From NZ13-RE01 sp049718665 (GTDB lineage Bacteria; Dictyoglomota; Dictyoglomia; Dictyoglomales; Dictyoglomaceae), in NCBI GenBank assembly GCA_049718665.1, contig JBNARO010000004.1:9043-73042 (forward strand): a stretch of 64,000 bases of DNA, written 5' to 3'. Shown one piece after another: positions 50,580-59,682 of the stretch. Both the position numbers and the translations under genes were made by a program. Each line of letters opens with the position of its first letter. Position 1 is the first letter of the stretch. A model generated the notes under the pieces. The model searched no databases. It saw only the letters and a program-made list of their open reading frames with translations, and had not been told where the DNA came from.

Positions 50580-52310
50580 ATGAAGCGTTTAATAATTTTG
50601 GTTATCCTTCTTAGTATTCTAACAGTTGGGCTTTCTGCCTCTTCTGAAAGAGTTTATGTAGGGGCATGGCCCTACGATATGCCTCCAGTAGGACATTTTA
50701 ATACCTTTGTATCAAGGGCTATAACTCTTGGTATTTACTATGAATTAATGCATCAACCATTAGCATTCTACTATTGGGCAACAGGAAAGTATGAACCAGT
50801 TCTTGCTACAAGTTGGCGTCTTGAACCTGCAAATAAACCTGAATGGTTCATAGTTAACTTAAGAAAAGGCGTAAAATGGAGCAATGGTCAAGAATTTACG
50901 TCTAAGGATGTATTAGCTACTTATTACCTTGGATATCTTATGAACTGGCCTGTATGGAGATATATTGATAAGGTAGAGGCTTCTGGGAAATATACTGTAA
51001 AATTCCATATGAATAACCCATCCTCTGTAGTTCCAAGATATATTTTAAGAACCGATGTTATTAGAGATTACTCAACCTATGGAGCTTATGCAGATAAAGT
51101 TATGGCATTACTTTCTGCAGGAAAAACAAGAGATTCTGATGAAATGAAGAAATTAAGAGCAGAATTTGAGCAGTTTAGACCAAAAGGTATTGTATCCTCT
51201 GGACCTTTTGTATTAGATGTGGATAGAATGACAGAGGCAGAAATAGTTTTAACTAAGAATCCATATTACTGGAATGCTGAAGCTATTCAATTTGATAAAG
51301 TAAGATTAGTAAACGGTGAAACTCCTACTGTTACTCCTATGGTGCTTGCAAAAGAAGTAGATTATGCTACTCATGGGTTCCCACCAGCTACAGAGAAACA
51401 ATTTGTAGAAATAGGGATAAGAATTATAAGACCACCTATATACGGAGGACCTGCTATATTTATAAATCATAATATTTATCCTTTGAATAGAGTAGAAGTA
51501 AGACAAGCAATGGCATATGCTATAAATAGAAATGAAAATGGATTTGTATCCCTTGGAAAATCAGGAGTTGGTGTAAAACTTATGGCAGGATTTAGTGACA
51601 ACTTAGTGCCACTATGGATTTCTAAAGCTGATCAAAAGAAATTAAATCCATACCCTTATGATCCAAAGAAGGCAGAAGCAATATTAAATGGTATAGGGTT
51701 TAAGAGGGATAAGGATGGCATATGGATAGATGATAAAGGAAAGAGAATGGAATATGAATTAATAGTTCCTGCAGAATATGCTGATTGGTCCGCAGCTGCA
51801 GAGAATGCTGCGGCTCAGTTGACAAAATTTGGAATAAAAGTAACAGTCCGTGGAGTAACCTTTGCTCAAGTTCCTCAAGAGGCAGAACAAGGAAGATTTC
51901 AATTACTAATACAGTCGTGGGGTGCGGGACATCCTCATCCTCACTTCTCCTTCTATCAAGATTTGATCAGGTTTAATTATCCTCTTGGTGTAGGACCTGG
52001 AATGAACTTCCCCATGAAGCAAAAAATAAAAGTAGTAGGAGAGGTTGATTTAGACAAATTGATAACAGATTCTGCAATTGGATTTGACACAAGACTTCAA
52101 AAGAAATATATAACTACCCTTGCTTTAGCATTTAACGAACTTCTACCAATAATTCCTCTTTGGGAGCGCTATGGAAATAATCCAGCCTTAGATGGAGTAA
52201 GAATTACTGGATGGCCACCTGAGGAAGATCCTATTTATAAGAATAGTCCATATTCTGACAATTTTGTAATAATAATGCTAACTAAAGGAATATTAAAGCC
52301 AGTTAAGTAA
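50580..52310 (+). CDS. ABC transporter substrate-binding protein, family 5 (oligosaccharide or peptide)
   Basis: A 576-residue exported protein with a signal peptide (1-20, ending Leu-Ser-Ala-Ser). It belongs to the DppA/OppA (SBP_bac_5) family: WSNGQEFTSKDVLATYY, then VRQAMAYAINRNEN and an extended C-terminal lobe ending FNELLPIIPLWERYG. Thermotoga-type homologues bind cello- or mannooligosaccharides. The gene follows the four transporter genes and ends in a strong terminator. Confidence 0.88.
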   Translation: MKRLIILVILLSILTVGLSASSERVYVGAWPYDMPPVGHFNTFVSRAITLGIYYELMHQPLAFYYWATGKYEPVLATSWRLEPANKPEWFIVNLRKGVKWSNGQEFTSKDVLATYYLGYLMNWPVWRYIDKVEASGKYTVKFHMNNPSSVVPRYILRTDVIRDYSTYGAYADKVMALLSAGKTRDSDEMKKLRAEFEQFRPKGIVSSGPFVLDVDRMTEAEIVLTKNPYYWNAEAIQFDKVRLVNGETPTVTPMVLAKEVDYATHGFPPATEKQFVEIGIRIIRPPIYGGPAIFINHNIYPLNRVEVRQAMAYAINRNENGFVSLGKSGVGVKLMAGFSDNLVPLWISKADQKKLNPYPYDPKKAEAILNGIGFKRDKDGIWIDDKGKRMEYELIVPAEYADWSAAAENAAAQLTKFGIKVTVRGVTFAQVPQEAEQGRFQLLIQSWGAGHPHPHFSFYQDLIRFNYPLGVGPGMNFPMKQKIKVVGEVDLDKLITDSAIGFDTRLQKKYITTLALAFNELLPIIPLWERYGNNPALDGVRITGWPPEEDPIYKNSPYSDNFVIIMLTKGILKPVK

Positions 52311-52330
52311 GAAAAATATTCTTTTTTTCG

Positions 52331-52353
52331 GGGGTGGGATATTCTCCCACCCC
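52331..52353 (+). terminator. Rho-independent terminator of the Dpp-type operon
   Basis: GGGGTGGGA and TCCCACCCC form a 9-bp stem around TATTC, followed directly by TTTTTG. Confidence 0.9.
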
Positions 52354-52448
52354 TTTTTGTTTTTAAGAAATTCCTTTTAAATTTTCTAAGGAAATTTTAA
52401 GCTTCTTCTTATTTTTCTTTAAGTTTTACTCTTTAAACTCTTTATCAG

Positions 52449-52467
52449 TCTCAGGGATAACCTGAGA
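52449..52467 (+). repeat. inverted repeat upstream of a secreted-protein gene
   Basis: TCTCAGG and CCTGAGA, perfectly complementary over 7 bp with a GATAA loop, sit about 30 nt before the gene at 52496. Could be an operator or a 5' leader hairpin. Confidence 0.45.
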
Positions 52468-52495
52468 AGAAATTTAAAAAAGGAGGTCTCTAAAA

Positions 52496-52903
52496 ATGAG
52501 GTTCAAAAATTTATTAATCTTAGGTTTAGTAATTTTAGGTATTCTTAGTCTTGTCTATGCTTATGGTCCAAGATGGGGAGGATATTACAACACAAATCCT
52601 CCAGAAATTTTCAAAATATCAGGAACTGTAGAAAAAATATACTATGCTCCAGCCTTAACCATTAGTGTAAAGACTGCTTCTGGAGAAAACTTTATAGTAA
52701 AAGTAGGCCCCGTATGGCTACAAGACCAAATCAACTTTAAAGTAGGAAGTAAGGTAGAGGTAGAAGGGTATAAGAGTTATATCTATAACACCAACGTAAT
52801 AAGAGCTCTTAAACTTACAGTAGATGGGAAAAAGGTTTTTGATATTTCTACAGATATAAATTATGGATTTGGTAAATGGGGTTATATGAGATGCCACTTT
52901 TAA
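52496..52903 (+). CDS. small secreted OB-fold-like protein of unknown function
   Basis: A 135-residue protein with a signal peptide (1-22, ending Val-Tyr-Ala-Tyr). The mature part has beta-strand spacing suggestive of a small OB-type barrel: SGTVEKIYYAPALTISVKTA, NFIVKVGPVWL, GSKVEVEGYK, VIRALKLTVDGK. It has a GGAGG ribosome site. No homologue named. It is a single-gene unit bounded by an upstream inverted repeat and a downstream terminator. Aromatic-rich termini (PRWGGYY, GYMRCHF) are odd. Confidence 0.6.
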   Translation: MRFKNLLILGLVILGILSLVYAYGPRWGGYYNTNPPEIFKISGTVEKIYYAPALTISVKTASGENFIVKVGPVWLQDQINFKVGSKVEVEGYKSYIYNTNVIRALKLTVDGKKVFDISTDINYGFGKWGYMRCHF

Positions 52904-52920
52904 AAGATAAGTAATATAAA

Positions 52921-52946
52921 AGGACCTCTCCTTTGGGAGAGGTCCT
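52921..52946 (+). terminator. Rho-independent terminator
   Basis: AGGACCTCTCC (52921-52931) and GGAGAGGTCCT (52936-52946) form a perfect 11-bp stem with a TTTG loop, followed by TATTTTCT. Confidence 0.88.
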
Positions 52947-52997
52947 TATTTTCTCTACTATTGACTAATTCTTCTAAATATTATATATAAATGAGAG

Positions 52998-54164
52998 ATG
53001 CCTAAAATAGGAAGACCTAATATTATTAATGAGATTAATAGAGGATTAATTCTTCAGATTGTCAGGGAAGAGGGACCTATATCTCGGGCAAAAATTGCTC
53101 GAAGACTTGGGCTTTCAAGACCCACTGTTTCTGCCCATGTAAACGAGCTTATTAAAGAAGGATTGTTAGTAGAAGTAGGAAAGGGAGAAACAAAAAAAGG
53201 AAGAAAGGATATTCTTTTAAAGTATAATGCAAGACATGGTTATATATTAGCAGGGGATCTCGAAGGTTCTTTCTTTAGACTTGCCTTATCGGACTTAGCA
53301 GGAGATATTGTTTATCAAGAGAGTTTAGAAGTAAAAGAATTAAGAAAGGAAAAACTAATGGACCCATATAATTTCCCGCAAATTCTAAAAGATTTTTTAA
53401 ACAAAAAAGGGATCAATATTGAGAATTTAAAAATTTTAAGCTTTGGAATAACTGGAATTATTGAAGAAGGAAAGTTGATGTTTTGCCCAGGGCTTCCTGA
53501 ATGGAACAATGCACCATTAATAAAGATCTTAGAGAAAGAATTTCCATCATCTATGGTAATATTAGAAAAGGATGTGAATATGGCTGTTTTAGGAGAATAT
53601 TGGAAGGGAGCAGGGAAAGACTATGAAAACATAGTTTATATAACCATAAGCACAGGAATTGGAGCGGGTATTATTGTAAAAAAAGAGATATATGAAGGAA
53701 AGAATAAATTTGCAGGAGAAATTGGATATATGGTAATAGATGATCCTAATTATCCATATCCTGGTACATTAAATACCCCATTTGGTTCCTTAGAGTGGAT
53801 TTCTTCTGGTGCAGGGATATTAAAAAGAATAGAAAATTTGGGGAAAAATTATAAAAACATAGAAGAAGTCTTTGAAGATTATAATAAAGATAGAAAGGTA
53901 AAGGAAATTATTGACTCATCTGCAGAAACTCTTGCAAAAGCCATAGTAAATCTTACCACCGTCTTAGCTCCAGAAATTATTATAATTGGTGGAATTGTTG
54001 GGAAATATTTAGATATACTTCTACCTAAAATGAAGCCAATTTTTGAGCATTATCTACCCATTGATATAAATATAGTTTCTTCTCCCTTAGGTTCCAATGC
54101 AGTGATCTGGGGAAGTATATATAAAGCTTTAAATGTATATCACTCAAGCCCTGTAATTATATAA
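52998..54164 (+). CDS. ROK-family transcriptional regulator (second copy, no zinc motif)
   Basis: A 388-residue protein: an N-terminal winged helix (INRGLILQIVREEGPISRAK, IARRLGLSRPTVSAHVNELI) and a ROK domain with TISTGIGAGIIV, GEIGYMVID and a C-terminal AKAIVNLTTVLAPEIIIIGG. Residues that would be the ROK zinc cluster (CxCGxxGC) are replaced by NYPYPGTLNTPFGSLEW, so this copy has lost it. It may sense a different sugar. Its 3' end overlaps a convergent phosphoesterase by 8 nt. Confidence 0.86.
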   Translation: MPKIGRPNIINEINRGLILQIVREEGPISRAKIARRLGLSRPTVSAHVNELIKEGLLVEVGKGETKKGRKDILLKYNARHGYILAGDLEGSFFRLALSDLAGDIVYQESLEVKELRKEKLMDPYNFPQILKDFLNKKGINIENLKILSFGITGIIEEGKLMFCPGLPEWNNAPLIKILEKEFPSSMVILEKDVNMAVLGEYWKGAGKDYENIVYITISTGIGAGIIVKKEIYEGKNKFAGEIGYMVIDDPNYPYPGTLNTPFGSLEWISSGAGILKRIENLGKNYKNIEEVFEDYNKDRKVKEIIDSSAETLAKAIVNLTTVLAPEIIIIGGIVGKYLDILLPKMKPIFEHYLPIDINIVSSPLGSNAVIWGSIYKALNVYHSSPVII

Positions 54165-55011
54165 TTATCTCAAAAGTTTTTATTCCCTTTAATATATTTT
54201 CTTCCCAGTCCTTAATATTTCTTAAATACCCAAAGGGACATCTGTAAATCCTTATTCTGTTTTTATTAAGAATTAATGGATTATGCTCATGTCCACAGAT
54301 TAGATATTTTATTTTTTCATTTTCTAAAAGAATATCCCCTAAAAATTTACTTCCAAGATAAGCTGAGAAGAAATTTCTTGTATATATCAAGTCTTCAAAA
54401 GGAAGAGTATGGATTATTGCAACAATAATATTTACTTTATCTTTAATCTCTTCTATTTGGTTTCTCAAATCTTCCTGCATAATTTTACAAACTTCTGGAT
54501 TAGAAAGTCTATTCCCTTTTTCATCTTTAAAACTAACAAGTTTCCAATAAACTTCTCTCCATTTTAAATTTTTATATTTTCCCTTTTCATATTCATAAAA
54601 AGAGAATTCCTCACCCCCTAAGGAATAATCGTACCAACCTAAGCTTCCAACAAAGCCAATATTTTTTATAATTAAAGGGAACGCGGGAAGATAATAAAAA
54701 TTATAATTCTCAGAGACCTTTCTAAGGATGTTCCTATATTTTTCAAAGCTGTCCTCTCCATTTTCTATCCATATATCATGATTTCCAGGAACAAAGATTT
54801 TATAGAAAGATAAATTCTTAAAAACATTTAAAAATATCTCTATATCCTTTACTTTCCTTGAAATATCTCCTGCAAAGATAAAAACATCAGGATTAAAAGA
54901 TAAAATTTTATTTTTCATCTTTTCTAAAAGATCTACTATACTTTCTTCTGATAAGCCATTTCTCATCTTTATGTAATCTAAATGAAGATCTGATAGAGCA
55001 ACAATTTTCAT
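54157..55011 (-). CDS. calcineurin-like metallophosphoesterase
   Basis: A 284-residue phosphoesterase with the five motifs: SDLHLDY, FAGDIS, PGNHDIW, IIHTLPFED and CGHEHNPL. The start at 55011 overlaps the preceding stop as TAATG, indicating translational coupling; an in-frame GTG 21 nt upstream is an alternative. Substrate is unknown (phosphodiesters or nucleotides are typical). Confidence 0.87.
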   Translation of the reverse strand: MKIVALSDLHLDYIKMRNGLSEESIVDLLEKMKNKILSFNPDVFIFAGDISRKVKDIEIFLNVFKNLSFYKIFVPGNHDIWIENGEDSFEKYRNILRKVSENYNFYYLPAFPLIIKNIGFVGSLGWYDYSLGGEEFSFYEYEKGKYKNLKWREVYWKLVSFKDEKGNRLSNPEVCKIMQEDLRNQIEEIKDKVNIIVAIIHTLPFEDLIYTRNFFSAYLGSKFLGDILLENEKIKYLICGHEHNPLILNKNRIRIYRCPFGYLRNIKDWEENILKGIKTFEIII

Positions 55012-55433
55012 TATATTATCAAGTTTATCCACTTATATATTTGTTCCACCACTGGTTTTATAAAGGAAAAGATAATAGAATTTTGAACAATTTGGAGCTG
55101 GAAAGATGAAGGCAAAAATTTAAGAATTACTCCATATGCCATTATTAAAAAACTTCCACCAAAAACTACAGAGACAATTAAAGAAGGCAAAGCCATTAAT
55201 ACGTATGAAAAGATAAAAGTTAAGATAAAAGCAAAAATATTTGATGGAATATTAGGAGGAAAATGAATATATTTCATGTAAAAGGGCAAAAGGGTAGAAG
55301 AAATTACAAAAGCAATAATAAGAGAAAGGAAAATAGCAATTTTATTAGTTAAAGCCTCTTTTAAACCTTTTATTGCCAATCCCATTATTGTAAGAACACA
55401 GATTAAATCAAAAATCACTTCTTTTCCTCCCAT
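55011..55433 (-). CDS. CvpA-like small membrane protein
   Basis: A 140-residue protein with four hydrophobic segments. The first (FDLICVLTIMGLAIKGLKEA) and the later run of a hydrophobic pair followed by a Pro and helical end recall CvpA/colicin V production proteins, though identity is too loose to be sure. It overlaps the alcohol dehydrogenase gene by 19 nt and the phosphoesterase by 1 nt. Confidence 0.45.
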   Translation of the reverse strand: MGGKEVIFDLICVLTIMGLAIKGLKEALTNKIAIFLSLIIAFVISSTLLPFYMKYIHFPPNIPSNIFAFILTFIFSYVLMALPSLIVSVVFGGSFLIMAYGVILKFLPSSFQLQIVQNSIIFSFIKPVVEQIYKWINLII

Positions 55434-56434
55434 GTGATAAGAACTCTTAAAGCTTTCCCTGATAGACCTACTTCTACCGCTTTGTGAATTTCTGATAAAG
55501 AGAATTTATGGGATATTATCTTCTTTACATCTATTCTTTTATTTGCAATGAGCTCTAAGGCTCTACTATTGGTAAATGGGTTCACAAAGGATCCCGAAAT
55601 TGTAATTTCTTTATAATAGATAGTAAAAGGAGAAATATTTAAAAAATCCTTTGGGGATGCTACTCCAAAAATAAGAACTTTTCCACCCCTTCTTACACTA
55701 TTTATTGCCACATTTACAGTATCTGCTCTTCCTACCGCCTCTAAAGCAACATCTACACCTACTTTTGTCAATTTTTTAATCTCTGCTACTACATCTTCTT
55801 TTAAGGGATCAATGGTATAAGCATTAAGAGATTTTGCAATATTTCTCTTTTCTTCTACAGGTTCGGAAAGAAAAACTTTTGATGCTCCATATATATAAGC
55901 AAGTTGCAGAAGAATAAGTCCTAAGGCTCCACCTCCAATAATAAGCACAGTATCTCCAGGTTTTATTTGTACTCTTTCTATTCCATGTAAGGCACAAGCA
56001 CAAGGTTCCATCATTGCTCCTTCCTCTGGTGACACTCCTTCTGGTAATTTATAAAGTTGTCTATATGGAACCGTACAGTAATCCGCAAATCCTCCATTAA
56101 GATCCACTCCTAACGCAGTAAGATTTTCACAAAGATGAATTTCTCCTCTTCTACAAAAATAACAATGACCACAAGCTATATTAGGATCTACAGCAACTAA
56201 ATCTCCAATTTCAAACTCCTTAACTTCAGAACCTACCTCTACGATCCTTCCAGAAAACTCATGTCCTCTTATAACATTTGGTTTTCCATAATTTTTACCT
56301 GAGAAAACATGAAGATCTGTTCCACATATTCCTGATGCCAAAACCTTGATAAGAACCTCATGAGGACCCACAAAAGGTTTTGGACATTCTTTTAATACTA
56401 ATTTACCATTTTCATCTAAAATAGCACTCAACAT
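55415..56434 (-). CDS. zinc-dependent alcohol/sorbitol dehydrogenase (MDR family)
   Basis: A 339-residue medium-chain dehydrogenase. Catalytic zinc: CGTDLHVFSGK (Cys) and GHEFSGRI (His, Glu). Structural zinc: CGHCYFCRRGEIHLC with four Cys. NAD motif GGGALGLILLQLA. The pattern resembles sorbitol, threonine or 2,3-butanediol dehydrogenases. The upstream glyoxalase-like gene overlaps it by 7 nt. Confidence 0.88.
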   Translation of the reverse strand: MLSAILDENGKLVLKECPKPFVGPHEVLIKVLASGICGTDLHVFSGKNYGKPNVIRGHEFSGRIVEVGSEVKEFEIGDLVAVDPNIACGHCYFCRRGEIHLCENLTALGVDLNGGFADYCTVPYRQLYKLPEGVSPEEGAMMEPCACALHGIERVQIKPGDTVLIIGGGALGLILLQLAYIYGASKVFLSEPVEEKRNIAKSLNAYTIDPLKEDVVAEIKKLTKVGVDVALEAVGRADTVNVAINSVRRGGKVLIFGVASPKDFLNISPFTIYYKEITISGSFVNPFTNSRALELIANKRIDVKKIISHKFSLSEIHKAVEVGLSGKALRVLITWEEKK

Positions 56435-56835
56435 AAATTTTCGCTCCTCCTTTGAAGAGAATCGGGCAAAATCTGCATAATCTCAATCTTATTACCATCA
56501 GGATCTGTTATCCATGCCTGATAATTTCCATCTAAACCTAATTGAGGTTCTACATCAATTTTCCAACCTTTATTTTTTATCTCCTCCACTGTTTTGAAAA
56601 TATCATCAGTATGAAGACAAAGATGCATATAACTTTGTTTCTCATTTTGGGAAACTTTATCCGCTGGGAAGAGTTCTATATATTGTTCCTTAGCAATCTG
56701 GAGGTAAACAAGTAAGATTTTCCCATCTTTTTCTAAATCAAAAAGCCTTCTAAATCCTAAAATTTTCTCATAAAATTCTAAGGATTTTTCAAGATTAGAA
56801 ACTGCAAAAGCAATATGTCCAAGGCTTTTTATCAT
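56428..56835 (-). CDS. glyoxalase/VOC superfamily protein
   Basis: A 135-residue protein with VOC-fold repeats: GHIAFAVSNLEKSLEFYEKILGFRR and later YMHLCLHTDDIFKTVEEIKNKG. Metal ligands His (position 7), Glu in YIELF, His in YMHL and Glu in NKIEIM match glyoxalase I. The VOC family is broad, so lactoylglutathione lyase is only one option. First of a gene group with the alcohol dehydrogenase, membrane protein and phosphoesterase. Confidence 0.85.
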   Translation of the reverse strand: MIKSLGHIAFAVSNLEKSLEFYEKILGFRRLFDLEKDGKILLVYLQIAKEQYIELFPADKVSQNEKQSYMHLCLHTDDIFKTVEEIKNKGWKIDVEPQLGLDGNYQAWITDPDGNKIEIMQILPDSLQRRSENLC

Positions 56836-56878
56836 TTTTTTCCTCCTTAAAGATTTTGTAATATTATACTAAAATTGA

Positions 56879-58120
56879 TTATGAAGAGAAACCTCTTCTT
56901 GGGTCTTTTACCATTTTCACAAGGAAGAATAGATTAAAGATCCCTATTAAAAGGGAGATAAAAAATAAACTTTCATATCCTAAGAAATCTGATATTTTCC
57001 CTGCAATGAGGGGGGAGATGAAAGAAAAAGGAGCAATTAACAGATTTAGAACTCCTATATACAATTCTTTTTTCTCCCGCGGAGAAAGATCTAAAGTGAT
57101 TGCCAAATCCCCTACCATAAAAGAACTATTAATTAGCCCAATTAATGCGAATACAATATATATGAATAGGGAAGAATTTCCAAAAAGAAGTAAGAGAAGA
57201 GATAAGATACTTAAAGCTCTTCCATAAACTAATATGATTTTATGCCCCAATTTGTCTCCTAAGGGTCCTAAAAAGAAAGAAGAGATCCCCTGAGATACTA
57301 AAAGAATTGCAGTAAAATCTGCAACAACTTTATCAGGAATGGAAAATTTTTTAATAGCAAAAACTACAATGAAAGAAGCATAAGCACCTGATAAGGCACT
57401 TAAAATTCTATTTATTATATAATTTCTGAAATTTCTATCTTTTAAAACTTGATTTATTCCTTTTATATATTCTAAGAAGCTCACATCTTCTTCTATATCC
57501 TCATCAGGCTCTTCACGGGTTAGAGCTAAAAATATAAAAGAAATAATAAGAGCAATTCCCGCACAAAGAAATGAATATCCAAAGTTTTTAGGAAAAGGAT
57601 ACTTAGACAAGAAATACCTTGCGAGACTTGCCCCTCCCACTCCCATTAATGCTCCAAGTCCATTTCCTACTGCAAAAAAGCTTCCTCTCCTTGCGGGATG
57701 AATAACCTTTTCTATCATACTCATCCAAGGAGGTCCTAAAAATCCCATAGAGAAAGTGGCAATCCCAAGCATCAAAAGAGAAAGATACAGAGCAAGTTTT
57801 GGATTGTATGAAACAACAAAAAAGGAAATAAGAGCCATAAATAAATAGGGAAGCCTTTCTCCTATGGTGAACTTTAAAACTACATCTAATTTCTTAGAAG
57901 CTTTCTCAGAGTATTTTGCTCCTAATATTGCTGGAATTCCCCATCCTAAGTTTGCAATAGCGGGGATAAGACCAATTTCCAAATTTCCTGCTCCAAGATT
58001 TTTTGCAAATAATGGAAATAGAGTAAGAATAGACCCGAAGGTCATTCCTAAACTAAAAAATGCAAAATCAATACTATCTACAATAAAATTCCAGCGATAA
58101 TCCCTTTCCTTTAAAGGCAT
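56879..58120 (-). CDS. MFS-family transporter
   Basis: A 413-residue protein with 12 hydrophobic segments. Typical elements are GWGIPAILGAKYSEKASKKLD in the first half and GPLGDKLGHKIILVYGR (MFS loop 8-9 motif) in the second. Substrate is unknown; it is likely an exporter or sugar-type carrier. It has no close operon partner and lies 22 nt after znuB. Confidence 0.85.
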   Translation of the reverse strand: MPLKERDYRWNFIVDSIDFAFFSLGMTFGSILTLFPLFAKNLGAGNLEIGLIPAIANLGWGIPAILGAKYSEKASKKLDVVLKFTIGERLPYLFMALISFFVVSYNPKLALYLSLLMLGIATFSMGFLGPPWMSMIEKVIHPARRGSFFAVGNGLGALMGVGGASLARYFLSKYPFPKNFGYSFLCAGIALIISFIFLALTREEPDEDIEEDVSFLEYIKGINQVLKDRNFRNYIINRILSALSGAYASFIVVFAIKKFSIPDKVVADFTAILLVSQGISSFFLGPLGDKLGHKIILVYGRALSILSLLLLLFGNSSLFIYIVFALIGLINSSFMVGDLAITLDLSPREKKELYIGVLNLLIAPFSFISPLIAGKISDFLGYESLFFISLLIGIFNLFFLVKMVKDPRRGFSS

Positions 58121-58141
58121 ACAGAGAATATAATATCAAGT

Positions 58142-58933
58142 TTACCTTTTTATAACAATAGAAATAAAGAAAAGAATTGTTAAAAGAAGAATTATTGTAG
58201 CTCCAGAGGGAAGATTGAAATAAAAAGAAAGAATAAGTCCTATAAATATACTCAAAAGGCTTATTAAGGAACTAAAGAGTATTATCTCTTTTAAACTTTT
58301 TGACCATGGAAGAACAATAGATGTAGGGATAACAAGTAGAGCTGAGATTAATACAATACCTATTAATTTACTTGCTAAAACTATAGTTATAGCAGAGAGG
58401 CTTAAGATAATCCCTTCTAAAACAAAGGTATTTATTCCGGAAATTTCTGCAGAGGTTGAATCAAAAATAACATAAATAATTTTCCAGTAATTTTTAATCT
58501 CAAAGAGAAGCAAAATTATAAGGAAGAAAAAAGTGATAATTATATCCTCGTAGCTCACCGCAAGAATGTTTCCAAATAGATAGCTAAATAAATCTATAGA
58601 ATACCCCCTATGGAAACTAAGAAATATAGCCCCTAATGCCATAGCGGAAGTATAAAATATTCCAATAGGTACATCTCCTTTTAATCTTGCCTTTCTGCTT
58701 ACATAGGGCATGATCCATACAATTACTAATGAAAATATGATAGCTGTAATCAATGGATTTATCCCAAGAAGTATTCCCAACGCGATTCCTCCAAAAGCAG
58801 AGTGACTGATTCCAGATCCCATAAAAGTTATTCCTCTAAGGACTAAGTAAGCTCCAATTATAGAAGTAATTATACTCAGCAGAAATCCTGATATAATAGC
58901 TCTTTGCATAAAGGAATAAGAAAGAAAATTCAT
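58142..58933 (-). CDS. Zn/Mn ABC transporter permease (ZnuB/MntB type)
   Basis: A 263-residue membrane protein of the ABC-3 family: FLLSIITSIIGAYLVLRGITFMGSGISHSAFGGIALGILL and IVLASKLIGIVLISALLVIPTS (the family's conserved segments) with about nine hydrophobic spans. It is the translocation subunit of a metal importer. It overlaps the ATPase gene by 4 nt. Confidence 0.85.
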   Translation of the reverse strand: MNFLSYSFMQRAIISGFLLSIITSIIGAYLVLRGITFMGSGISHSAFGGIALGILLGINPLITAIIFSLVIVWIMPYVSRKARLKGDVPIGIFYTSAMALGAIFLSFHRGYSIDLFSYLFGNILAVSYEDIIITFFFLIILLLFEIKNYWKIIYVIFDSTSAEISGINTFVLEGIILSLSAITIVLASKLIGIVLISALLVIPTSIVLPWSKSLKEIILFSSLISLLSIFIGLILSFYFNLPSGATIILLLTILFFISIVIKR

Positions 58934-59682
58934 TCTTTTTCTTCCCTTTCATGAGTTAAGAATAAAAAGTCTTCTCCATATATTTTTCTTAAAGCTTTAT
59001 GAATTTTAATATCCCCAGGGCATCCATGCAAAAATATTTTTCTATTTAAACATGCTAATTTTTTAACCCTCCTTGATATAACTCCAATATCATGGGATAT
59101 CAAAATTATAGTTAAGCCATTTTTATTTAAGTCTTCCAAAAGCTTATAGAATTTTTCTTGGGTGGGAAGATCTACTCCCACTGTAGGTTCGTCTAATAAA
59201 AGTAATTTAGGCTCTCCCACTAAAGCTTTTGCTACTAATACTCTTTGTTGCTGTCCTCCTGATAATTCTCTAAATAATTTGTCTTTATAATCTAACATAT
59301 CTACTTCTTCCAAAACTCTCTCAATTATCTCTTTATCTTTTAAAGAAAGAGTTCTCCATCCATTTATAGCTCTTCTTCCAAGAGATACTACATCCCAAAC
59401 CTTTATAGGAAAATATTTTTCCACTTCTATTCTTTGAGCGGTATACCCTATGTACTTTCTCTCCTCTTTTAGCTCCCATGGTGGTTTTCCAAAAACCTCA
59501 ATTTTGCCTTTTTGAGGTTTAAGAATACCTAAAATAATTTTTATAAGAGTAGTCTTTCCTGCACCATTAGGACCTACAATCCCCCAAAAATCTCTCTCTT
59601 CTACAGAAAAATTTATATCCTTAAGAACCAAGTGCCCATCATAACTAAAAGATAAGTCTTCTATATTAATGATTTTGCTCAT
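58930..59682 (-). CDS. Zn/Mn ABC transporter ATPase (ZnuC/MntA type)
   Basis: A 250-residue ATPase with Walker A GPNGAGKTT, Q-loop YTAQRIEVEKYFPI, signature LSGGQQQRVLVAKAL, Walker B LLLLDEPTVGVD and H-loop ISHDIGVISR. It overlaps the binding-protein gene by 17 nt. Metal specificity cannot be read from this subunit. Confidence 0.88.
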   Translation of the reverse strand: MSKIINIEDLSFSYDGHLVLKDINFSVEERDFWGIVGPNGAGKTTLIKIILGILKPQKGKIEVFGKPPWELKEERKYIGYTAQRIEVEKYFPIKVWDVVSLGRRAINGWRTLSLKDKEIIERVLEEVDMLDYKDKLFRELSGGQQQRVLVAKALVGEPKLLLLDEPTVGVDLPTQEKFYKLLEDLNKNGLTIILISHDIGVISRRVKKLACLNRKIFLHGCPGDIKIHKALRKIYGEDFLFLTHEREEKE

